A program made the translations under genes and the position numbers. Below are positions 1 through 11,387 of a stretch of 64,000 bases of DNA, piece after piece. The DNA comes from Heliopora coerulea (lineage: Eukaryota > Cnidaria > Anthozoa > Scleralcyonacea > Helioporidae): NCBI GenBank assembly GCA_030142905.1, contig JASJOG010000034.1:1727001-1791000 (forward strand), written 5' to 3'. Position 1 is the first letter of the stretch; every line of letters starts with the position of its first letter. Under the pieces are notes generated by a model. It made no database searches, had not been told where the DNA came from, and saw only the letters and a program-made list of their open reading frames with translations.

Positions 1-1249
1 TAAAATAGCCCTACACCACTCAAATCGAGATTTTTCGTCAAATTTATATCCACATCTTTATAACTGGGCTCTCCTAGCGCTCATATATGGAAAAACACTT
101 CGAATGAATTGGATATCACTTTACAGTATACAACCGGACAGTCGATGGCCTTATACTAGATTCCACCGCATAGCAGATCGGCAAATACCGGGACTCCATG
201 AAACAGCAGACAGGCAAATACCAAGGATACCTCGACAGTACATCGCCAGATGAGGGATACAACGAATAATAGATAGCAAGATGCTGGATTCCTTTCGGAT
301 AGCAGATTATTGGATACCTTTGGAAAGTCGTTTGCGAAATAGTTGACGAGGATAATAAATAAGCATAGCGAACAACTATTTCTATGTTCAATTGGCATCC
401 TTCCTATCATGCGTGGGTATATTGACGCCATCAGGCTAATCAATATTTCAAAATATAATAAAACAATTTTGTTTCTCCCTTTAGACTTCTTGGCTAAACC
501 AAGACTAGTATACATGAACATTAATTATTCAAGAAATTACATGATTTGTAAAGTGCAACTACAGAATGCGAAAAATATCTAACATGATTTACCGAATATC
601 CCAATTTTACCGGGAATATGCTATCCACAGCCGGATCATTACTACAAAATGCGATAAAGAATCTTTCTTTTTGGCGGTGCAGTTTTCCATTGAGGTGAGC
701 TAAACCTTCTTCTGTCCAGATGTCTTCATTTGGTGACAGATCTGGTATCAGCCAGAGAAAAACATTACTCTTTCCGCACGGGAAACGTTACTCTTTCCGC
801 ACGGGAAAGAGTAACGTTACAGTAACTTATACTGAGCCCTCCAAGACAAGATAAGAAAATGTCATGATTATCAAACTGTGAAGGTCAACTGGAAAATCCA
901 GTTGAATCGCGCGGGACCTGACATCCCATCATTACCCTCCCAGCTGAGTCACTGAATCAACTGGGAACACAATGTTTGTTATTCTGAGCAAGATCTTTCT
1001 GGCTAACGCTAGACGATTTTACCCATCAAAGCGAGGCATCGGACTGCCGGGAAAGGACTAATCTTTCGTTTACACGAGTTTCTAGTGACAACTAGACACT
1101 CACCCGCAGCGATGAACACATGGTAAAAATGCAAAAATTTCATCATCGTCACTTCGAAAATAAAAGTAAAATGCGAAGGAAGTAAAGAGAAGAAAATAAG
1201 AGAGATTAATAGAAAATTTCCTCTACAGTAACTAATCATTAGAACATAC
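1..1249. other. LBR intron 9 (partial), no exon found
   Basis: This stretch lies downstream of the last visible LBR exon donor (CTGTGTG followed by gtatgttc at 1250/1249). I found no last LBR exon. Near 777-826 the string TTACTCTTTCCGCACGGGAAA occurs twice and is partly self-complementary to a following inverted copy. A copy of the dispersed ctggctaacg repeat sits at about 996-1020. Confidence 0.5.
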
Positions 1250-4200
1250 CACACAGCAATGACCACGCGATGGACATGATGATATCTCCTAAGTAGTTTG
1301 GATGTCGTACGTATCCCCACCAACCCGACACCAGCAGCCGTTTACCTGTCACTCCAGTCGATATGGATTCAAGATCTATCACAAAAACAAGTGTTAAATC
1401 ACGTTCGCATCAAAAGCTTAATAAACATAAAAACTTCGAATATGGTGAACACATTTTGAGCATTCCAAGTGTCGACTACAGTGCACTCCTCGTCAGGAAT
1501 GCAATCTTGTTTCAACGTAGAACGTTCATTAAAAATGTGGACGATATTCGGAGTTACCGTAACTTGAAAGTTTAAACTTGTCAAAATCGTTGTGTAGTGG
1601 TCAATCACCACACTTAGCTTCTGGCCTGTTTGAAATAGCCGCCGACCAACGAGCGAGATAACCGAATAAACAAATAAAATTAAACTTTCCCCACCAAACA
1701 ACTAATTAAAATCAGTTTCGGTATACCTGAAGTCGAATCGGTGGTTGAAAATTTTGAACAAGTCTGGCAAAAAAACAGTTGATACCGTTTGTGGTCATGT
1801 TACCCGGGTTCAACTGACAGGATGTTTTTCGTCAAAATATTTCTTGTAAATCTTATACTAATATCTCTTCTTGTAATATGAAAATCATACCGGTAATTGA
1901 ATATAACAACGTGATAAGTGAAACCTGCTGTTAATCGGACAGTTACGTTTGCCAGTTTTTCTCACAAGAAGTCTAATCCTTTTGTAGTGTAACAAAAGAA
2001 AGGAATTTTTGTTGAGAGGAGCCTGTAAGTTAAAATTATTATCACGTGTAACATGACTGGATAATAGATGACTGACAGAAGTTATTTATTTCATATTTAA
2101 ATTGAACGAAACAACCGGCCGTATGAAGATGTAGTTCGTGAATTTTCCAGCGAACGAGAAAAGGGAAACGTTTTGTCACACTTTATAGGAACTCGAAGCG
2201 GTCGACAAGAACGTGAGACGTGCTTCAAAACTTATCTATCAAATAAGCATTGCTCAAGCTATTACAACGACTGCTTGATGCCACCATAATTAAAATACAC
2301 ACAATTACGATTCCGTGGAGGGCTCGCGACTAACTATTCAGATTACTAGGGCAATGGCTAGTGACAGGATTGATTTTACTAGCCAAAATAAATTTTCACC
2401 AGCCAGACTTGCACTGGGGGCAACAATAAAATAGCAAGGGCATGAGAATAAAACCTTCTCAGATGCAGTTTGATCAGTTTTTCAGGTCCTCGAAAAATTC
2501 CATTGCTTTTCAGTTAGCTCTAATTATTAATATATCACAGGATATCCGTACACTGAGGCCCCAGTTACACTATATCGGATTACTTTTAGTATCGGATTGG
2601 GGTTTGAGCTACACTACTCCGCGGTAATCCGGTACATAACGCTTCGTGAATCCTGAACAAAATCACTCCGCTCTGAAGGTGATATGAAAAGTAATCCGGT
2701 ACGTTCCCTTGCCGTGGAACAGCCTGAATCCTACGCGAACGCTTTGCGAATGACTTCATTGACTCGAGAACAAGTTCAATCTCGCTGTCTAGTCCTTACT
2801 CATCATTTACTTGGCAACAAATGTGTGATATTTCCTTGACTAAGCAAAGGAGCGGAGCGGAGGGGTACAGTGTAAGTGTGAACTGAAACGTGCTATTTTA
2901 GTATCGGATTGGGTTGAGGTAATCCGGTATAGTGTAACTGGGGCCTGAGTCTCGTTATAGTTGAGTTCTCTCAATTTACTTTTGTGATTCATCGATCAGA
3001 AAATGTTAAATTTTCATTTGGTTTCTTCTGGTACGCCAGTGCAGCAGTACGCCACGATTTCCACTAGCCAAAATGGCTAGTTAAAGCTGAAATCTACAAG
3101 CCAAAAATAAAGTTTTACTAGACTTTGGCTAGTTGGCTATCGTTAGTCTCGAGCCCGGCCGTGTAATTACATATTACATCTATCCACGACATATTGAGAT
3201 TCTCACACCGGTATCTCATGTCACCTAATATCGAAGAAAATCTACCCCTTACTCGGGAGTTACGTTCTAAAAACGATAAACTAATGAATGAAATGCTTAA
3301 GTTTTAGCATCTTACGTTCAACGGCAGGATGTTCAGGAGTCTGTCGAAACAGATCTTTCTGTAAATTTGCGACGCGAAAGATAATGAAACCAATTCCTAA
3401 AAAAAAAAAACCAAATAAATGTAGGACACTGATTACGTTAATTGTGCGTACAAGTTTTATTAAACGTCCTGAATATTACATAAATGTTGTACATGTGGAA
3501 GTTCGGCGTTATTATTGATGATATGAGGACGTTCGTCAAGGTAGTTTGCTCACAAAAACGATTTCAGTTTGCTATTTCTGCGACAAACAAAATGCGTGAA
3601 GTCATGCAAGTACCAGTAGATTTAGAAGTTATTCATACCATTAATAACTACCACGAGAACAGCCATCCATGGTTCGAGAACGACACGGTTATTAACCAGA
3701 TAGCGAGCTTGCAGGGAGTACATAAATGGAACCCACACAATGTTACCAAATGCCAACATAAAACCAAATCCTTCTTTTGTTATGTCGGGAGTTGTGAGAA
3801 TGGAGCTCTAAAAAGACAACCATTCATTAAACTTATCTTCAATTGAACAAACAAAACTTGAAACTACTTAAATGAAAATAAGATCATCACTTGGTTTAAA
3901 TTATTTGGGGCATGTAGGGTATGAAAAACTAGGTAGGAAATTAATTGATTTCAGTCCCATGAGTAAGCGGAAATTAAACCTAGAGTAAGCTAATGTGGCA
4001 GTATAAGTCAGGGGTGAACCTACGATTTTGCAGAAGGGAGAGTTTGCCAAGCCAGGCCTTTGGTTATTCTAGGTTCTGAATGGGGTGTGGTTCCCTTATC
4101 ACTTAAATGGGGAACACAATTTAGGGGAAAAATGAAAATAAAGTTTGTTATGTAAACACAGAGGCTATGGTGAGAAGTCCCCACACAGTTTGGCGGCTCA

Positions 4201-4826
4201 CAGGAGGTTTAACGACTTAAGGAGCAGGGCTTGTCCCTTCAACAAGTAAAACTGTCTGATGTTAGCCAAAGTAAATTGTTTAAGTGTGCCCCTGCCCTTT
4301 ACTGGGTTACCCCCCTGAACCCTCCCCTGGGATCTGCCACTGTGAGTATAACAAGACATTTTCACACAGGGAAGCTCAGGCTTGTATGCAAAAAAAACAG
4401 ATGCTAGACGTGTGCTTTTAATGTGGCACAGTTGCCACTTGCAAGACGTCACTGCTGGTGGCAAAAGTTTCGTGTTCACTACATCGGGATACAGTTTATA
4501 GACCTGAAATATAACATATCATAATTCAGTAAATCTGTCAAAATGAATTCGTTTAGAATCAATTGTACTTCAATGACTGGATTTTTAAAATCTTGTCATC
4601 TTTTCCTTCTGAATATTGCACTTAAGAGAGTTCTGATTTAGCCTACTGCACATACAACCAGCAGTTGTTGGCTAGTTGGCACCAGTAGTGTTGTCCATTA
4701 AAAGTTTGCTGGGATTGCTTAAGAACATTCTTATATACATATATATATATACCAAGAAGAGTATGCAACGCAAATGTCACACAGAAGGCGTAAGGTTTAA
4801 GAGCGCTCAATACCATGCGTAGAGCG

Positions 4827-4871
<45 letters not shown>

Positions 4872-7800
4872 GAGTCTATTTGGTTAATGTCTAAGCTTTG
4901 AGCAAGTGCCGTTACACGATGTTTCACACTTACGCGATCATCAGACGACTCTGATGATCGCGTAAGCGTGAAACACCGTGTAACGGCAGTTGCTCAAAGC
5001 TTAGACATAAACCAAATAGACTATTAAAGCTCTACACCTTGTATTGAGCATTCTCCTTTTCAGAGACCAAACATATATATATATATATGAGCTTTCTTAA
5101 TGGCACAGGTATAGAAGGCCACCACTCTAAAGTTCCTCAGGTGAAACACTGATCACGTGGAAGCATGAGATGCGATGAACAAAAATTAAAATGACAATAC
5201 CTCAAACCAAAGTGCATCAGCAACATAGAAAAAGTGGAACAAGCACACCAATATCATGGCAGTGTTATATTTGTCGGTGTCATAAAGCTTAATTGCCATT
5301 GCTAAATCAATCAAAACCTGGAAAACAAACAGAGATGGCAATCAGCAAATCTTCTATTCTCAAACAGTATGTCTTCCATTCATTTGATGGTTTTCCACCA
5401 AGGATGGTCACTGTACTTACCAAGCCAATCAGTCCAGGACGTAGTTCAAAAAAGAACTTAAGATCAAAGCAGGATATGCGTGGATTCAACTGTTTGCCCA
5501 TGAAAAAGTCATATACAAAATTACCTAAAATTGGATGAAAATATACCTTGGAAAACCACAACCAGAGGACAATTTGAAAAAGTAAAGATAAAATACAGAC
5601 CAAAAAATGTCATCTTGTGACTTGATATTCAAGTTAGAACAAGAAACAGACAAGTTGAAAATGGTAATATTTCAGCTCTATTTCAGAGTCATCATCAGAC
5701 CAAGTGATTTACAAAAGTTCACTAAGTTCACTTTTTCACTAAGAAAAAGGGGCTTGCCCCGAAACGTTGGAGATGAAATAAAATTTTAAATGAGTTTTTT
5801 TATGATTTTTTTATATAAAGTTTATACTCAGGAATGGTATCGGCTATTTGATTTATATATATATATATATATATATAAAATCATCAAGAGCCCGCTCAAC
5901 ATAAAGCTTAAAAATCATATAATCATCATACAAACTTTATTTAAAAAAGAAGAAACAACTACGTTTCGGGGACCGGCCCCTTCTTCAGTTGAAGAAGGGG
6001 TATCAAGGATACAGAGTACAAAGTAAGTGGCCCCAAAAAAATCTTCACAATTAAAATGAGAAATCCCTCAGGTTCAAACCTTTCGGCACAAAGGTATCTA
6101 ATTTACAAATCCAAAAGCCTTCTCTAAACGTAGGGTCATTTACATCCGTACGGGTATTATCTTAACTTGAATATCTTCAATTCCCTTATGTCCTTGTTCA
6201 AAAAAATGAGCATACAAATGCTCACCCGCAATCCCTCTCTGACCTTTTTCCAAACCGTTTCAAGCTACTTGTATGGTTATTAAACCTCTTTCGAAAGGAT
6301 GTAACAGTACTACCCACGTATATTTTTGAACATCTCTAACAAGTTAATAAGTAAATCACCCCTGCCGAATTGCAATCAAAACTAAAATTTATATAATACA
6401 TATGCCCCCGATCATCCTCAAAACTACTTCCCTTTTCAACAACGTTGCAAATCTGGCAGCGTGATTTACCACATTTCCTCATTCCTTTATCATCTATATC
6501 TCCCATCCTAAACCTTGCCCTCACCAAACTCTCTCTTAAATTTTTTGGCCTCCGGTACACTATCTTAGGTTTCTCGCTAAAGATTTTAGTCGTCCCATCT
6601 GACGCCTATAAGATCGGCCAAAGAGAATCAACAACTTTTCGTACCCCCAATAACGCTGGATAGAAAGTCATAAATAATGGAGTCATATCCCTCTTTTTTC
6701 CTTTTCTCTCTTCCTGACAAAGTAGGCTATCTCTAGAGCAGTGGCGTATATATAGGGGGGCAGAAGGGGCGAACGCCCCCCCACCGGACATTTCTGTCGG
6801 AAAATTTGAGGGAGGATACCTTACTATATTTCGTTTGCTGAGAAGTCAAAAACCTTCAAGACTAGAAACGTCAAGAATTGGACATTTGTAGATCATAGAT
6901 GTGATACAATATTACGGTAAATAAAAATTTGAAACAAATTTAAACATATTTAACCTAAACCGAATGCAGAAAACCGAACGTTTTCTTTTGAAATATGGCA
7001 AATGTCTGCCCACAAATTAGCGTGAGAAAATTCATTCCTCGCGGTTCGTGTTGACAGGCACCTAACAACGTGAAGTCCGCCCATAACAACGTCAAAGTTT
7101 CGTCCAATAAACTTCGTTTTAATTTTGAAACAACGCGTTAATTAACGCACAGTGCACAATCGATTGCAAATACGGTAGTACAAACATAGGAAAATCGTGT
7201 AATCAAAATAGCCTATAAAATTGTTGGTAACACTCTGTGTTCTGAAAAGAAGCCAGTCAATGCTAGTTGGTTGGTGCCGCTGTGTCCGCGCACTACAGCC
7301 GAGGCTAGACTGCTGTTACTAATCCTCAACTCTAAATGACTACTAAAAATGCGTTTGCCGTTTGTTCAGGTAACCCGATTTGGGCTAACTCTTGTCGGAA
7401 ATTTTTCAAATCTTGCCCCCCTCCTCCAGAAATTGTTATATACGCCGCTGCTCTAGAGATCTCTTTGGCCTTATTAAATTGGGAATCAACAAAACCTTTA
7501 CTAAAACGCCTTTTTTCAAAATTCTCTCGGAGCATCTCTATTCTCCTATTATAAGTTTCTTTCGTGCTACATATACGTTTCATCCTGAGAGCTTGACCAT
7601 AGAGAATTCCCTTCTTAACATGCGTCGGGTGACACGACCCATAATGCAAATACTGATGTGTATCCGTTGGCTTAGAATACACACCAGTCAAAATCCTTCC
7701 ATCTTCAACCAAAATCATTACATCCAGGTACGGAAGCCTCTTGGTTGACCATTTCCAAGTATACTCAATAAAAGGATGGTAACCATTAACAAAATTCAAA

Positions 7801-10800
7801 AATTCAATTAAGTTCTCCTTCCCATGAAGCCAAATGAGAAAAACATCGTCCAAAAAACCGCCACCGAACTAAAGGGTCCAGGTGATATTCACTGATCGTT
7901 CTCTCTTACAACTTCGACATAAAAATATTAGCGAAAGACGGTGCAAACGTAGTACCTTTAGCCGTACCCAATATCTGGTGATAGATTTTATCCTCAAATT
8001 CAAAATAATTATTTTTTAAAATCAATTCTGCCAAATCTATCAAATCCTCCACTGGCAATTGCCCATCAATACCTATATTCCTATTATATTCATTTAAAAC
8101 CGACCTCATACTTTCCAAGCCCTCATCATGAGGGATATGAGGATACAGACCCACTACATCCATACTACAAATAACAGCACCTCCTGGAATATCACCCACT
8201 TCCTTCAGTCAACATAAAATATCGATAGTATCTTTAATAACATAGGATAACGTTTTAACCACTGGTTGTAAGTAAAAATCCAAAAATTCCGAAATCTTTT
8301 CAGTGGGTGTTCCACTATTCGACACCACTGGTCTGCGAGGTACTTTATATAATTTCTTATGGATTTTGGGAAGAAGATAAAATATACCAATTTTAGCTTA
8401 CTTCTCTGGCTTAATTCTATTTCAGAATCATCCTCAGGGTATTATGAAATGATAACTTCACAATTAACCTACACTGCCGAAGTCAACTGAAAAATGTTGA
8501 CTCGAGCGGGATTTGAACTCGAAGTTCAAAGGATGATTCTGAAATAGAATTGAAACACTGCACATCCATCCTCATGGATAGCGTTAAGTTGTCGCGAGAA
8601 TATTTCGTGAACTTAAATTGGATACAAACTCGCCTCCAATCCCTGTGGACTCGATAGTTCAACAGGTAGAGCGGCGGACCGGTATCCCGAATGTGCGAGT
8701 TCAAATCCCGCTCGAGTCAACATTTTTCAGTTGACTTCGGCAGTGTAGGTTAATTGTGAAGTTATCATCTCTGGCTTAAAGTATGCATAATTCTCATCAG
8801 AAATTACCCCCTTATCTTTTAAATCCTTTAATTTGGTAATGACTTTCTCGTTTAGATCCTTAACCGGGTTATTATCCACCTTTTCATAAACCTCTGACTC
8901 CCTTAATTGAGCATAAGCCTCTTCCCTATATTCCTTTAAAGCCCAAATCACTACCGCCGAACATTTATCCGCAGGTTTAATTACAACATCCCTATAATTC
9001 TTTAAATCTCGAAGCGCCTTAATTTCCTCCCTACTAAGATTACTATAATTCCGACCTTGTTCTTTAACGGACAAAACCTCCTCTTCTAACCTCCTAAGGA
9101 ACAAATCCAATACAGGATTTGTTACCTTAGGAATCCAGTTCGATTCAGGTTTAAAACTATTTCTTTTATCTAAATCAATATCCTTCTGTTCGCCCTCCTG
9201 ATAAAAATAGGCCCTGCACTTCAATTTCCGCCCAAATTCACATATATCCTTAATTAATTCAAACCTATTTATCTCGTTAGGTGTAGGACAGAAATTAAGG
9301 CCCCTCGACAGAACACTTACTTCAAAACTAGTAAGGATACGCTACGACAAATTTACAACATTCTCCGATACAAATGCTACGTTCTTGTTCACTCCTTCCC
9401 CTCTTGTTTGTGTAAGTTCTTCTGACTCTTGTTCTGTTTCTCGTTGTTGCTTCTCGACCTCATTTTGCATAATTTCTTCAAATCTTTCTCCCCGTTGTTG
9501 ACTCAGTTCCTCCTCCTGAATTCCTTCCCGAGTTTTTTCAACTGCACTGTTATAACTCGCCACATCAGTCAACCCCGTGCGAATCTTCTCAATTGTATCA
9601 TCACTTAACCTCGGCCTTTCCCCCCCGTTGTCCTATTAGATTTTGCCGCTTAACTACTCCCCTTTCTTCCAGTTTTCGTCTGACTGACCGTCCCTTGTTA
9701 TTAGCCCGCTTTTGCCAAACCTGTATCTCCATCCTATCCGGCAAAGCCATAGACCGCCATTTCCTCTCATCCTGTTTCTCCAAATCTTTCTTCTTCCTCT
9801 CAACTTCATCCCGTAATAGTTCCACCAGCTCGACCTCCGCTCTTCTCAAAACACCAGACCAATTCTTTTCAAAATCCTACGAAACCTTTCCTAAACAAGC
9901 CATTTTCTTCAAACGAAGGCCCTTTGGTATTAGACCACTTTGTAAACTCCACTTGTAGACCTCTTCATGGTGTTCCAATCTTACAATCTTCTCTTTAATG
10001 TCAAATAACGAATAAAAACTAAACTCAAAGGATTCCCCACCTTGTACTCCATCACTGTCTTCCATTCCGATAGGTAAGATAAAAATGTAAAAAATCTAAC
10101 ACCTCCGACTCCCCGATCTTAAAAACGCCGCCAGATTTGCAACGTTGTTGAAAAGGGAAGTAGTTTTGAGGATGATCGGGGGCATATGTATTATATAAAT
10201 TTTAGTTTTGATTGTAATTCGGCAGGGGTGATTTACTTATTAACTTGTAAGAGATGTTCAAAAATATACGTGGGTAGTACTGTTACATCCTTTCGAAAGA
10301 GGTTTAATAACCATACAAGTAGCTTGAAACGGTTTGGAAAAGGTCAGAGAGGAATTGCGGGTGAGCATTTGTATGCTCATTTTTTTGAACAAGGACATAA
10401 GGGAATTGAAGATATTCAAGTTAAGATAATACCCGTACGGATGTAAATGACCCCACGTATAGAGAAGGCTTTTGGACTTATAAATTAGATACCTTTGTGC
10501 CGAAAGGTTTGAACCTGAGGGATTTCTCATTTTAATTGTAAAGATTTTTTTGGTATAAATAGGGGCCACTTACTTTGTACTCTGTATCCTTGATAAAGGG
10601 GCAGCACCCCAAAACGTTGGAGATGAAATAAAGATTTTAATCTGTGAAGTTTTATGTATGTTTTTAAGATCAGGGAGTTGGAGGTGTTTGATTTTATATA
10701 TATACATACAATTACAAGGATATCATTGGTTATTAACAGCAAAATTAACATAGTCAGATGTTAACACGTGTCAGATTGGCAGCTGGACAAGAGAAAAGCC

Positions 10801-11346
10801 AGATAATAATTGTCAAGTGGCTGAGAAATGTGGAAATTGTCTGATCTGACATTACAACATTTCTCAGCCACTCAACAATTATCTGGCTTTTCTCCTGTCC
10901 AGTTGTCAATCTGACATGTGTTAACATCCGACTATGTTAATTTCATTGTTAATAACCAATGACATCATCCTTGTAATTGTGTATGTACATATATAGTAGG
11001 AGGACAGTAAATGATGTTTATTTTGAGATTATACAAACAAGTATACACATTTATTTTGTATAAATTAACTTATTTTATAATTTAAATTTAATATAATTTA
11101 CATAAATCTAGCTGTAATATACAGTATAACACAAACCCTATTCAACCTACTGTCCACCTACTTTTGGCTCACCCTGTATATATATGTATATATATATATG
11201 TCTCTAGTTAGAGCGCTCTGGCATGGCTTAGATGTACCACAAGCGTGGGACATTTGAGTTGCCTATATAATGTAAGCTACTCCATCCTGCTCATCAGCAC
11301 TACATTGATGAGGCCCAATAGGCCAAAACAGTTCCGTCTGTAGTTA

Positions 11347-11387
<41 letters not shown>

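Larger units (their letters stand above)
5945..10645 (-). mobile_element. Degenerate Penelope-like retroelement (RT + GIY-YIG), with inverted 3'-end copy at its 5' end
   Basis: Reading leftwards, fragments give: an N-terminal coiled region (about 10065-9600); an RT-upstream region (9224-8780, [18 protein letters not shown]); [10 protein letters not shown] and [14 protein letters not shown] (8390-8210); [16 protein letters not shown] and [17 protein letters not shown] (8199-7906); a catalytic-type FLDDVFLIW (about 7853); a Cys-rich linker [10 protein letters not shown]; and a GIY-YIG start GVIYLLTC (6560-6336). These order as RT then GIY-YIG, as in Penelope/Neptune-type elements. Stops, frameshifts and two insertions (6739-7450, 8415-8767) make it inactive. 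About 510 bp of the 3' end is repeated inverted at the right end. It lies in LBR intron 4, same strand as the gene. Confidence 0.9.

Noticed and set aside
74..160. Possible last LBR exon (YCKV...VFFHI stop on the minus strand)
   Set aside because: The resemblance to the LBR end is weak, an in-frame stop lies just upstream, and no acceptor or hydrophobic segment precedes it.
3484..3846. 120-codon plus-strand ORF
   Set aside because: It is the antisense shadow of LBR exon 7 (3639-3807), whose minus-strand translation [16 protein letters not shown] is unmistakable.
4945..4990. Hammerhead ribozyme in the 4873-5022 palindrome (CTGATGA ... GAAAC)
   Set aside because: The first stem II pair is U-U, stem I does not pair and no valid cleavage triplet is in place.
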